From Kovacikia minuta CCNUW1 (GTDB taxonomy: Bacteria; Cyanobacteriota; Cyanobacteriia; Leptolyngbyales; Leptolyngbyaceae): DNA of 64,000 nt. The notes beneath the pieces are model-generated. The model did not search any database and was not told where the DNA came from. It saw only the letters and a program-made list of their open reading frames with translations. This document shows, one piece after another, positions 33,835 through 43,495 of the stretch. The DNA lies in the NCBI RefSeq assembly GCF_020091585.1, contig NZ_CP083582.1, positions 5,528,536 to 5,592,535 on the forward strand. Direction: 5' to 3'. The position numbers and the translations under genes are program-made. How positions within the stretch are numbered: the stretch's first letter is position 1; each line of letters opens with the position of its first letter.

Positions 33835-36800
33835 ATGACAGGTTTACTTGAGAACTTATTTTCGCCAAATGGGTACATTCCACATGGTCACTGTTACCTC
33901 TGGCAAACACCGCTGGTTGGCTTGCATGTGGTCAGCGATGCGCTCATTGCGATCGCCTACTTCTCTATTCCGGCAATGCTCATTTACTTCATTCGCAAGC
34001 GTAAGGACATTCCTTTTTCCAATGTTTTTGCTTTGTTTGGAGCATTTATTGTCCTTTGTGGGCTGGGACATGCCTTAGATATCTGGACGCTGTGGTATCC
34101 AGCCTACTGGCTATCAGGGGCAGAACACGCCCTCACTGCCCTGGTCTCCTGCTTCACTGCGCTGCAATTGGTAACCCTACTGCCCCAGTTTTTGGCGCTC
34201 AAAACCCCCGAACAGCTTGAGTCGATTAATCAAAAATTGCAAAAGGAAATTGAAGAACGACAACGGGTTGAAGAAACGCTACGCAACATTGTGGCGGGAA
34301 CTGCTTCCGTAACAGGAAAGGACTTTTTCCCAGCTTTAGTCCAGCATCTAGCGATCGCCCTGAACGTTCCCTACATCCTCGTCTCCGAAGTTGTGGCCGA
34401 TCGCCCCGATCACCTCAGAACTCTGGCAATGTGGTGCCATGATGCGCTGGCAGAAAATATTGAATATCCCCTGGCGGGAACCCCCTGTGAAACTGTAATT
34501 CAGACCGCCGAACTGCATCTATATCCCGATACATTACAGCAGCGGTTTCCCAACGCTGACCTTCTACAGGCAATGAATGCAGAGAGTTACCTGGGTTTGC
34601 CGCTGATTAATGCATCTGGGAAAGTAATTGGAAACCTTTGTTTAATCGATAGCCAACCCTTCGCAACCGACGAAAACAAAAATGCCATTGTTAGTGTCTT
34701 TGCTGCCCGTGCCGCTGCCGAACTAGAACGGCAGTGGGCAGAACAGGAACGGAACCGGATGTATGAAGAACTTGAATTTCGCGTCCAGGAACGAACCACA
34801 GAAATGGTTCAAGCGAATCGGGCACTCGAAACCGAAATTCAAGAGCGAATTACGGCTGAAGCCAAGTTGCAACAAATGGCAGAACAAGAGCGGGCAACCA
34901 CTCGTGTCATTCAGCGTATGCGCCAGAGTTTAGATTTAGACACTATTTTTAGTACAACAACGGAGGAATTAATCCAGGCGATTCGCTGCGATCGCGTCCT
35001 GATTTACCGCTTCAACTCCGATTGGAGTGGCAATGTGATCTCCGAGTCCGTTGCTGCCGGGTGGGATGAAATCATTCCCCTGCGGATGGCTGATCCAGAG
35101 TTGACCCAGGTAACGGTGGATCAATCCAACTGTGTGATTAAGCGACTGGATGGAAAAGAGAGCGTAATTCGGGATACGTACCTGCAAGAGAATGAAGGGG
35201 GAATCTATCGCCAGCGCTCCAATTATTGTTGTGTCCCAGATATCTATGCTGAACAGTTCGATAGTTGTTATCTGGATCTGCTCGAATCGTTACAGGCACG
35301 GGCGTATGTGATTGTGCCAATTTTTTGTGGAAATCAACTGTGGGGATTGCTGGCGACCTATCAAAATTCTGCGCCCCGCTCCTGGCAAGAGTCAGAAATT
35401 AAGGTGATTTCCCAAATTGGTAGCCAGTTGGGGGTTGCCGTCCAGCAAGCCGAACTGTTTGCCCAAACCCAGCACCAGGCAGAAGAACTCCAGCAAGCCA
35501 AAGATGCCGCCGATGCAGCAAACCGGGCAAAGAGTGAGTTTCTGGCAAATATGAGCCATGAACTCCGAACCCCGCTGAATGCTGTGTTGGGGTTCAGTCA
35601 ACTGATGGTGCGCGATCGCTCCCTGAATTCCACCCAACAAGAGCATTTGAACATCATTAACCGGAGTGGCGAGCATTTGCTCAAGCTGATTAATGATGTT
35701 CTAGAAATGTCAAAGATTGAAGCGGGACGCATTTGTTTAGAAGTCGATCGAATTGACTTTCATACGTTGCTCAGTAACCTTGATGATATGCTGCGGCTAA
35801 GGGCAGAGATGAAAGGCTTGCAGTTTGCGATCCGTGCGTCGGAAGACATTCCGCAATTTATCATTACCGACGAAAGTAAGCTGCGGCAAGTTTTGATCAA
35901 TCTTTTGGGAAATGCGATTAAATTTACCGATCGGGGTAGCGTTATGTTAAGGGTCAGGGCAGAGGGCGCGGCAGGGGACGCGGAGACCGGGAAACCGGGA
36001 GACGCGGAGACGTTAATTCAAAATCCAAGATTCAAAATGCAAAATGTTTCCCTCCCCCTCATACCCTGCACGCTTCACTTTGAGGTTGAAGATACGGGTA
36101 TCGGAATTGCGCCCTACGAACAGGTCAAGCTGTTTAAGCCATTTGAACGAACAAGAGTGGGGCTGAACCATTCCGAGGGTACAGGTCTGGGACTGGCAAT
36201 TAGCCAAAAATTTGTGCAGTTAATGGGGGGCGAAATTACGGTAACGAGTCAGATGGGTGAGGGAAGTCAATTTTGCTTTGCCATTCAAGTTCGCTGTACG
36301 GAAGCGATCGCGTCTCCGCCTTTGCAACCCATTAACCAGAGAATTGTTGGGTTAGCTCCTAACCAATCCACCTACCGCATCCTGATGGCAGAGGACAACC
36401 CCACGAATCGCATGCTGTTATCTAAAATGCTGAGCCTGGGTGGGTTTGAGCTAAGAGAAGTTGCCAACGGACAGGAGGCGATCGCCGTCTGGAAACAGTG
36501 GCAACCGCATTTGATTTTTATGGATATGCGTATGCCTGTAATGAATGGATTGGAGGCAACGCAGCAAATTAAAGCCGATCCCCAGGGGAAAGACACAGTG
36601 ATTATTGCCCTCACAGCGAGTGCGTTTGAGGAGCAGCGGCAGGCATTTTTTGCTGTAGGTTGTGATGACTTTATCCGCAAACCCTTTCAGTATCAGGAGT
36701 TGTTCACGAAAATCAGCCAGCACTTAGGCATCCAGTATCTCTATGAAACCGTCACCGATGATCTGGAACCCGTTCAAGGGAAAAGCAGGCAAGTCGTTTC

Positions 36801-37035
36801 CCAACCAACTAAGCCAGAACTGCAAGTAAATCTGACTCAAATGCCGGATGAATGGAAGCGGCAGTTATCCCATGCGGCACTAACAGGAAATGATTTGCAG
36901 ATTTTTGAACTGATTCAACACATCCCAGGTGAACAGGCTTGCCTGAAAACCACGATCGCCGAGTATGCTGAAAACTTCCAATTTGACCAAATTATTGAAC
37001 TGATTCAAACTCCCGTAACAGAGGACAGGTGTTAG
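33835..37035 (+). CDS. Ethylene-receptor-like hybrid histidine kinase with two GAF domains and a receiver
   Basis: 1066 residues. Residues 15-120 form a three-helix membrane domain matching ethylene-binding domains: Asp35 (HVVSDALIAIAYFSIP) and the copper ligands Cys75 and His79 (IVLCGLGHALDIWTLWYP). A coiled coil leads to GAF1 (about 150-300). GAF2 (about 355-555) resembles cyanobacteriochromes, with Cys478 in FDSCYLDLLESLQARAYVIV at the bilin-Cys position, followed by Tyr instead of the usual His. HisKA (His575 in LANMSHELRTPLNAVLG) and HATPase (DTGIGIAPYE, GTGLGLAISQKF) follow, then a receiver with Asp897 (LIFMDMRMPVMNG). A repeat-derived insertion sits at about 708-740. It probably senses ethylene and light, as in SynEtr1/UirS of Synechocystis, but ends in its own receiver rather than signalling through an adjacent regulator gene. 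Confidence 0.88.
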   Translation: MTGLLENLFSPNGYIPHGHCYLWQTPLVGLHVVSDALIAIAYFSIPAMLIYFIRKRKDIPFSNVFALFGAFIVLCGLGHALDIWTLWYPAYWLSGAEHALTALVSCFTALQLVTLLPQFLALKTPEQLESINQKLQKEIEERQRVEETLRNIVAGTASVTGKDFFPALVQHLAIALNVPYILVSEVVADRPDHLRTLAMWCHDALAENIEYPLAGTPCETVIQTAELHLYPDTLQQRFPNADLLQAMNAESYLGLPLINASGKVIGNLCLIDSQPFATDENKNAIVSVFAARAAAELERQWAEQERNRMYEELEFRVQERTTEMVQANRALETEIQERITAEAKLQQMAEQERATTRVIQRMRQSLDLDTIFSTTTEELIQAIRCDRVLIYRFNSDWSGNVISESVAAGWDEIIPLRMADPELTQVTVDQSNCVIKRLDGKESVIRDTYLQENEGGIYRQRSNYCCVPDIYAEQFDSCYLDLLESLQARAYVIVPIFCGNQLWGLLATYQNSAPRSWQESEIKVISQIGSQLGVAVQQAELFAQTQHQAEELQQAKDAADAANRAKSEFLANMSHELRTPLNAVLGFSQLMVRDRSLNSTQQEHLNIINRSGEHLLKLINDVLEMSKIEAGRICLEVDRIDFHTLLSNLDDMLRLRAEMKGLQFAIRASEDIPQFIITDESKLRQVLINLLGNAIKFTDRGSVMLRVRAEGAAGDAETGKPGDAETLIQNPRFKMQNVSLPLIPCTLHFEVEDTGIGIAPYEQVKLFKPFERTRVGLNHSEGTGLGLAISQKFVQLMGGEITVTSQMGEGSQFCFAIQVRCTEAIASPPLQPINQRIVGLAPNQSTYRILMAEDNPTNRMLLSKMLSLGGFELREVANGQEAIAVWKQWQPHLIFMDMRMPVMNGLEATQQIKADPQGKDTVIIALTASAFEEQRQAFFAVGCDDFIRKPFQYQELFTKISQHLGIQYLYETVTDDLEPVQGKSRQVVSQPTKPELQVNLTQMPDEWKRQLSHAALTGNDLQIFELIQHIPGEQACLKTTIAEYAENFQFDQIIELIQTPVTEDRC

Positions 37036-37393
37036 AGGGTGTTTGAAAAGTCCTACTGTTGGTAGCAAAGATGCGAACCCCCTAAGTCCCTCTGATTAAG
37101 GGGGACTTTAAGCCTGTTTCCCCCCTTTTTAAGGCTACCGTGTACACACAAGTCGGAAATCTGTGAACACAAGTCCTGAAACCCTTGCTCTGCCTCAACT
37201 TTGGAAATTGGCTGAAATCTCAATAATCTCGGCTTATTGAGAACCGGCAACGAGAAATCAAGGTTGTGGAGGATCAGGTTTTCGGAAAACGAATCAGCGA
37301 TCGACTTGTGTGTACACCGTAGCCTTTTTAAGGGGGGTTAGGGGGGATCTCTGAGTGTTGCATCTGACAGTCCATACCTTTTCAAACATCCTC
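37035..37393. mobile_element. MITE copy C carrying the nested 188-bp element
   Basis: The element begins GAGGGTGTTTGAAAAG at 37035 and ends with the complement of GAGGATGTTTGAAAAG at 37393, flanked by TTA at 37032-37034 and 37394-37396. The kinase stop codon TAG (37033-37035) is made of two bases of the target duplication and the first base of the element; the pre-insertion sequence would also have read TAG. Its centre is split by the 188-bp element. Confidence 0.85.
37135..37322 (+). mobile_element. Nested 188-bp element, copy 2
   Basis: Same length and, by eye, the same sequence as 7128-7315. It is flanked by the 11-bp direct repeat CCTTTTTAAGG on both sides. Because the host MITE here lies in the opposite orientation to copy A while this element reads the same way on the plus strand, it sits in the two hosts in opposite orientations, which argues for two separate insertions at one preferred target. 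Confidence 0.8.
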
Positions 37394-37490
37394 TTAGGTG
37401 GCAGGGTAACTTCTGTGGCTGACTCCATCAATGACTTTTGGCTTCAGTCCCTTAGAATCCCTATCCCCTGACACCTGTCCCCTGCGCCTA

Positions 37491-40026
37491 CTACACTTTC
37501 AATGTCACATTAGTTTGAGCGTAGGCTTCGATTTGAATCGGGACGGGTTGAACGTTCCACACATCTTCACAGTAATCGCGAATGGAGCGATCGCTGGAAA
37601 ATTTGCCCATGCGGGCTGTGTTTAGGATAGACATGCGAGTCCAGTTGTCCTGGTCACGGTATGCCTGCCCCACCCAATCCTGACATTCCACATAGGACTC
37701 ATAATCTGCCAGTAACAGGTACTGATCGTGATTCAGCAAGTTATCGATCAAAGGCTTGAACAGGTTGGCATCTCCATTACAGAAAAACCCAGAAGCGATG
37801 CGATCGTTCGCCAGTTTGAGTTCAGAATTTTTGTTGTAGTAGTCGCGGGGGTTGTATCCTTTCGCTTTCAGGGCATAAACTTCCTCTGCCGTCAGCCCAA
37901 ACAGGAAAAAGTTTTCAGGACCGACCTCTTCCCGAATCTCGATGTTTGCTCCATCCAGGGTTCCGATCGTCAAAGCTCCATTCATGGCAAACTTCATGTT
38001 GCCCGTGCCAGAGGCTTCCTTGCCTGCGGTCGAAATCTGTTCCGACAAATCCGCTGCTGGATAAACGCGCTGAGCAAACTTGACGTTGTAATCCTTCAAG
38101 AAAACAACCTTCAACCGTCCGCGCATGTCAGGGTCACGGTTAACGGTATCTGCGATCGAATTAATCAATTTAATGATCAATTTCGCGATGAAGTAACCCG
38201 GTGCCGCTTTGCCACCAAACAAAAATGTGCGGGGGGTAATATCAAGCTCAGGATTTGCCTTATTTCGGTTGTAAAGGGTAACAATGTAAAGCGCATCCAG
38301 GTGTTGGCGTTTGTACTCGTGGAATCGTTTGGCCTGAATGTCAAACAGAGAATTCGGATCAACTTCAATGTTGTAATTTAGCCGGATATGGTTTGCCAGA
38401 TCTTGCTTGATGGCATGCTTAATCTGTCGCCATTCATGGCCGAAACTCCGGGTCGTCTACAAAGGCTTCCAGTTTCTTCAATTCGTCCAAATACTTAATC
38501 CAGTTGTCGCCAATCTTGCGGGTAATCAGATTGGTTAACCTGGGATTGCTCAACACCATGAAGCGTCGGGGAGTTACACCATTGGTTTTATTATTAAACT
38601 TCTCTGGATACATTTCATAGAAGTCGTGTAAGACATCACGCTTGAGCAGTTCGGTGTGAAGCTCTGCCACCCCATTGATGGCAAAGCTTCCGACACAAGC
38701 CAGGTTTGCCATGCGAACGTACCGCCCACCACTTTCATCTACCAGAGACATGCGCCGGATTCTATCTGGATCGTCGGGAAATTTGATCCGGACATCATTC
38801 AAAAAGCGACGATTAATTTCGTAAATAATTTCCAGGTGACGTGGCAAAAGGCTACCAAACAAGCTGAGGGGCCAGCGCTCTAAGGCTTCTGGCAAGAGGG
38901 TATGGTTGGTGTAGGCAAAGGTTTTCGTGACAATTTCCCAGGCTTTGTCCCACTCTAAGCCATGTTCATCCATTAACAATCGCATCAGTTCAGCAACGGC
39001 GATCGACGGATGGGTGTCATTCAATTGAATCGAAAACTTCTCATGGAACTTTTCCACGGGTAGCTTTTGAACCGACAAAATGCGGATCATGTCCTGCAAG
39101 GAACAGGAGACAAAGAAGGCTTGCTGTTCCAGCCGTAGTTGCTTACCTTGGGACACATTGTCATTTGGGTACAGCACTTTTGAGATGTTTTCCGAAAACA
39201 CCTTTTGTTGCACTGCGCCAGCGTAATCACCCGAATTGAATGCCTCAAAGTCAAAGGATTCGGGAGCTTCCGCTGCCCACAGTCGCAGGGTATTGCAGGT
39301 ATTCACCTGATAGCCTGAGATTGGGGTGTCATAGGGAATTCCTCTCACAACCTTGAAGGGAACCCAGCGCACCCGATAATGACCGTGCTCATCAATGAAG
39401 GATTCGGTGTGACCTCCAAATTTTACTTCGACTGCCCATTCTGGACGGGCAACATCCCAGGGATTGCCGAAACGCAGCCATTTGTCAGTAATTTCGACCT
39501 GCCACCCATCACGAATGTCCTGGTCAAAAATGCCAAATTCGTAGCGAATTCCATAACCGATCGCGGGAATCTCCACCGTTGCTAAGGAATCCAGGTAACA
39601 AGCTGCTAATCGCCCCAAACCACCATTGCCAAGTCCAGGTTCTTCTTCTTGATCGAGCAATTCTTCAAAGTCCAGCCCCAGTTCTTCGATCGCCTGTTTC
39701 ACCTGAGCATAAATGCCCAGATTGATTAGGTTGTTGCCCAGGTGTGGTCCCATCAGGAACTCAGCCGACATATAACAGACGGTGCGTGATCCCGTCTTCG
39801 TGTACATTTCCGCCGTATTCAGCCAGCGGTGGAAAAGGCGATCGCGCACGGTGTAAGCCAGTGCCATGTAATAGTCATTTTTGGAAGCGATCGCTGGAAA
39901 CTTGCCCTGAATATAAAACAAGTTATCTAGAAAAGCCCGTTTGAGGGTTTCGATGCTTGACCCGGTGCGGTCATCTTCCACTTGCACAGTGGGGCACCCA
40001 AGTGGAATGTTCGGTACGGTTTGCAT
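37491..40026 (-). pseudogene. glgP: Glycogen phosphorylase, one apparent frameshift
   Basis: About 845 residues in two frames, the normal family length. The first frame (ATG 40026 to 38434) has LGNGGLGRLAACYLDSLATV, YGIRYEFGIFDQ, QLNDTHPSIAVAELMRLLMD and KTNGVTPRRF, and stops after FVDDPEFR. The second continues [20 protein letters not shown], with [34 protein letters not shown], the cofactor-phosphate region [20 protein letters not shown] and DGANIEI. Removing one base from the GG at 38438-38439 rejoins them. The enzyme uses pyridoxal phosphate to release glucose-1-phosphate from glycogen, mainly in the dark. Because both halves are otherwise perfectly conserved, a sequencing error is as likely as a real mutation. 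Confidence 0.88.
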
Positions 40027-40267
40027 GGATTAGTTCCTTGTGTGGTGTACGAAGCTTAGACAACAGAGGGTTGCTTAAGGAAAGTTTGGTACCCGAAGGA
40101 TTAGAAACAGTTAAAGGATTAGAAGCGGTTAAGAAATTACACGAGTCACCCAAACGACTTTGCAGACGGGGGGTTGGGGAAACTGGCGGACAAAAGATTT
40201 CAGGATCTTCACGCCAACGACATCTTACTCAAACTTTTTTCAATGGTATTTGAAATGTAGGATTTTA
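40027..40267. other. Spacer upstream of glgP, no gene seen
   Basis: 241 bp between glgP and the O-antigen-ligase-type gene. It contains an imperfect direct repeat GGATTAGAAACAGTTAAAGG / GGATTAGAAGCGGTTAAGAA at 40098-40137 and no supported coding region. The glgP promoter should lie here. Confidence 0.45.
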
Positions 40268-43012
40268 TTAAGGGAGGCTACCACCCAACGGTTTTCGGCT
40301 ACTGTCTCGCTGGCTACTGAAGTCCAAAACCTTTTGAAGCAGAACATCCCGGTCGGTTTGCAATACTTGATCGAGTTCAGGGGCATAGAGAAAGGAAGGC
40401 AGCAACTGATTGGCAAACCAGGTGGTCATTGGCACGTTATCAATGGTGGTCAAAAAATCAACAGGGGCAGGACCATCCGTATGGCGATTTAAGACTCCAA
40501 AGCCCAATCGTTCCCGTCGGGTTTTGCTACTCGGAGCATTCTGCTTTAGCCATTGGTCAAAGGTGGTCGAGCGTGCCATTGTCTCCATTAGTTGCTGGAG
40601 AGTTTCTGGAGCAGGAACGGAATGATTCGCAACAATCCAGGCTTGTTGCAACCAATTTTGACGCCTGGCTGGATCTAACCAGGCAGCGATCGCCAACGGT
40701 GCTCCCGTCGTAGCTTGTAGCGTTGCTATAGAAGCGGTCATTTGCTCCACCTGCGCCTGCACGGCTTTTCCCTCTGCCAGATCCAGCACTAATCGGCTGA
40801 CAGAAGTTCCCTGACGATCGAAATCGGCACGGGCAGCGGGCAAATTCCCTAACCACCAGCGGATTCCTCCTCGGCTTTGGTGCAACTGGTCTGATAGCGG
40901 CCCAGCATTCTGGGCCTTCTCCAAAAGGGCTGTATAGCGTGCCTCTACCTGGCGCGTCACAGGTTCATAGAGCGGCTGAAGATCGGGCAATTGCCAAACC
41001 GGGCTGGTGATAAAAAGCGGATCTCGCAATACTTCCAGCGTCATCGCGGCTACTGCCAGGTCAGTCTGTTTTTGTGCCAGTAAGCTCAGCCCCAACCCGT
41101 AGAATACGCCCCGTTTTGCCGGAACCAGTTGCACCGATCGGGCAAAGGACTGACTGGCAGCACCCGGATCGCGGTTGACCAGTAACCAGGCGAGATTACT
41201 GTGCCCAAACTCTTGCTGCGGAGAAGCTTGAATGCCCCGTTGCAGCCACTGAATCCCTCCCTGAACCAGCGTTTGCCGTTGCTTTGGATCAGTCATCTGT
41301 AAACTAAGATTGCCCGCATTCCAACCCAACTGGTAGGGATAATAGGGTTCCCACGGCACTAAATCATAGGACTGCCGCAACCGCTGAATAAAAGTCGTGA
41401 AATCATTCCGGCTTAATGCTGCAAAACCCTGGCTGGAAGATAGCCAGGCTCGATGGATGGGCACCAGCCAGATGGCAACAGCAAGGAGGATGCCGAATCC
41501 TATTAAGGAGGGAAAAGGGTGAGGGATCAGGAATTTTGAAGTGGGGAGTGGGGAGTGGGGAGTGGGGAGTGGGGAGTGGGGAGTGGGGAGTGGGTTTTCT
41601 CCCTCATCTCCTCTACCTTCCCTATCTCCCCCTCCTTCTGCCCTCTGCCCTCTGCCCTCTGCCTCCTGCCCTATCCCCTGTCCCCGAAACTCCACTGCCA
41701 GAACTGCCAGATAAATGACGATCGTCCCACTGATACAAAAATTGTCTAACTGGTAATCGGTGAGGCTGAAAACCCCGTATGCCAGCAGTGCGGCGAGGAG
41801 ACAACCAATCAAAACTGGGGGAGTTGGTGCGTCGGTGTGGGGAGAACGGAGCCAGCGAATGGTCAGGGATAGGAGGAGCGCGATCGTACCTGCCCCAATT
41901 GCTACTGACCACAATCCTAATTCTGCCCACACCTGGGCTGGCGTGCTGTGTAACTGATAGTGAAGCTCTGCCTCTCGCCCTGCCCATGCCGGTCGGTACT
42001 GCTGAAATAGGGGTAGTACTCCCCCCGGCCCCACACCAGAGAATAAATGGCTCAACCCCATGCCCCAGCCCGTTGTCATCGTAATCAGGCGATACGCCAG
42101 TTCTCCCCCAATTTGACCAGTGGTGACGCCGAGTAGCAGCGATCGCAAGCGGTTATTTGCCAGTGCCATCAGCACCAATAGGACTGCGGCGGTGATGCCG
42201 ATCGTACCGACCCAGCGTCGGGGTAGCGGACTGCGCCAGAGGAGAACTGCAACACCCATCAATCCCAGCAGAAAAACCCCTAGCCATCCCCCTCTGGAAC
42301 TGGTGGTATAGAGCACAATTAAACCCAGCCCAACCCCCAGCCACCAGACCCAACGCTGCCACCCAATTTGCAAAATTCCCAGACCCAGCAGCAGGGGCAA
42401 CGTTAGGATCAGATAACCGGCGACATAGTTTTGATGCCCGATTGGAAAACCATTCCGGAGGGCGATATTGGAAAAGTCGAAGGGTAAGCGAATGCCCAAC
42501 TGCTGAAACCCCTGGAGTTGGGCAAGCTCTGGTACTAAAACCTGGCTACTCCAGAGCACCAAACTGACAACAATCAATGCCAGAGATAAATACCCCTGAG
42601 CAGTCAATAGCCAGAAGCGCCGCTGTGGGGTGCTTAACCAGGTATTTAGGGTATACAGTGCTGCCAGGAACCCGAACGCTGCCCAACTGTACCAGCGAGC
42701 CTGATTTGGAAATTGGGCAAACGTTGTTGAAATCAGCAAGCTAACGACCAGCAACCCAACCATCCAATCCAGTTTGTTGCCCAACCACATCAACCGCTGT
42801 TGCCACAGCAACCCCAATAGCCACAGCATCGGACAGAGCAATCCGACCTGCCAAAACAACACCCAGGGCCACTGAACCATTGCACTATTACTATCTGGTA
42901 ACAGCGTGAACAGGATGTAAAAAGCAAAGGTCAGTAATCCCAGCAGATTACCCTGGGAGGGGTTTTGAGTTTTAAGTTTTAAGTCTTGCGTTGTGGAATC
43001 AGGATTTGTCAT
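40268..43012 (-). CDS. O-antigen ligase/Wzy-type polymerase with C-terminal TPR region
   Basis: 914 residues. The N-terminal half is a polytopic membrane domain with about 12 spans and the O-antigen-ligase signature in the long periplasmic loop and after it: NIALRNGFPIGHQNYVAGYL, LYTTSSRGGWLGVFLLG and GVGPGGVLPLFQQYRPAW. The C-terminal ~330 residues are helical TPR-like repeats (WLQRGIQASPQQEFGHSNLA). Between them, residues about 445-495 are low complexity (a Gly/Glu/Arg stretch followed by LPTPHSPLPTPHSPLPTS) encoded by tandem GGGGAGT heptamers. It probably polymerises or transfers polysaccharide at the plasma membrane. Glycosyltransferase genes for surface polysaccharide follow upstream at 43.5-46 kb. 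Confidence 0.85.
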   Translation of the reverse strand: MTNPDSTTQDLKLKTQNPSQGNLLGLLTFAFYILFTLLPDSNSAMVQWPWVLFWQVGLLCPMLWLLGLLWQQRLMWLGNKLDWMVGLLVVSLLISTTFAQFPNQARWYSWAAFGFLAALYTLNTWLSTPQRRFWLLTAQGYLSLALIVVSLVLWSSQVLVPELAQLQGFQQLGIRLPFDFSNIALRNGFPIGHQNYVAGYLILTLPLLLGLGILQIGWQRWVWWLGVGLGLIVLYTTSSRGGWLGVFLLGLMGVAVLLWRSPLPRRWVGTIGITAAVLLVLMALANNRLRSLLLGVTTGQIGGELAYRLITMTTGWGMGLSHLFSGVGPGGVLPLFQQYRPAWAGREAELHYQLHSTPAQVWAELGLWSVAIGAGTIALLLSLTIRWLRSPHTDAPTPPVLIGCLLAALLAYGVFSLTDYQLDNFCISGTIVIYLAVLAVEFRGQGIGQEAEGRGQRAEGGGDREGRGDEGENPLPTPHSPLPTPHSPLPTSKFLIPHPFPSLIGFGILLAVAIWLVPIHRAWLSSSQGFAALSRNDFTTFIQRLRQSYDLVPWEPYYPYQLGWNAGNLSLQMTDPKQRQTLVQGGIQWLQRGIQASPQQEFGHSNLAWLLVNRDPGAASQSFARSVQLVPAKRGVFYGLGLSLLAQKQTDLAVAAMTLEVLRDPLFITSPVWQLPDLQPLYEPVTRQVEARYTALLEKAQNAGPLSDQLHQSRGGIRWWLGNLPAARADFDRQGTSVSRLVLDLAEGKAVQAQVEQMTASIATLQATTGAPLAIAAWLDPARRQNWLQQAWIVANHSVPAPETLQQLMETMARSTTFDQWLKQNAPSSKTRRERLGFGVLNRHTDGPAPVDFLTTIDNVPMTTWFANQLLPSFLYAPELDQVLQTDRDVLLQKVLDFSSQRDSSRKPLGGSLP
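41536..41675. repeat. In-gene tandem GGGGAGT heptamer array
   Basis: About eight GGGGAGT units lie in tandem at 41540-41592 inside the polymerase gene, followed by CTGCCCTCTGCCCTCTGCC units at 41637-41670. The array keeps the reading frame open and encodes LPTPHSP repeats. Confidence 0.85.
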
Positions 43013-43495
43013 AGAGCAGGTGTTAGGTGTCGGATGTCAGGCTTCGACGTGAGCCTCAGCCGAACGGTGTCAGCGAATCGATCATCAGTGGCAGCGGATG
43101 GGTAACGGATGAGTTGTTTGAGAATCAGACAGATGAATCATCCACAACTTCAACGACAAAACCCATTGCTAACGCACCAGGTTAGGTGAAAACTTCACGA
43201 CACCCACAGAACTTAAAACTTATACCAAATTAAATCGTCTTCGTGGCACATCAACATCCTGTAAGGGCGTTTGGCCAAACGTCCCGACCCGATCTGTCGC
43301 GTTTTCAATTCAAATTGCTCTGAAAATAGCCAATTTTTATTTCTTGGGGTGCTAAAACTTAGCATGGACGATTGGTATTAAAATGCGGGCAAAAGCCATT
43401 CTCCCCTACGTTTGAAACAATCAGTGTTCAACTAAATTCCACATCAAAACTCGAAACCTAAAATTCTTAATTCTTAATTCTTAACCTTTAATTCT
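43013..43495. other. Intergenic region with palindrome repeat E3, no gene seen
   Basis: E3 occupies about 43222-43317 (ATACCAAATTAAATCGTCTT to CAATTCAAATTG), with the palindrome slightly degraded (GGGCGTTTGGCCAAACGTCC). A further word, GCTAAAACTTAGCATGGA at 43351-43368, is shared with 31257-31274. AAATTCTTAATTC repeats cover 43460-43495. No coding region was found. Confidence 0.6.

Noticed and set aside
33590-33910. 106-residue minus-strand frame upstream of the histidine kinase
   Set aside because: It overlaps the kinase start and its ribosome site, has no conserved segments and no ribosome site of its own.
37728-38381. 217-residue plus-strand frame opposite glgP
   Set aside because: Antisense shadow of the glycogen phosphorylase C-terminal half.
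41540-41600. Possible CRISPR-like or tandem array
   Set aside because: The units are 7-bp and contiguous, with no spacers; this is a heptamer microsatellite inside a coding region.
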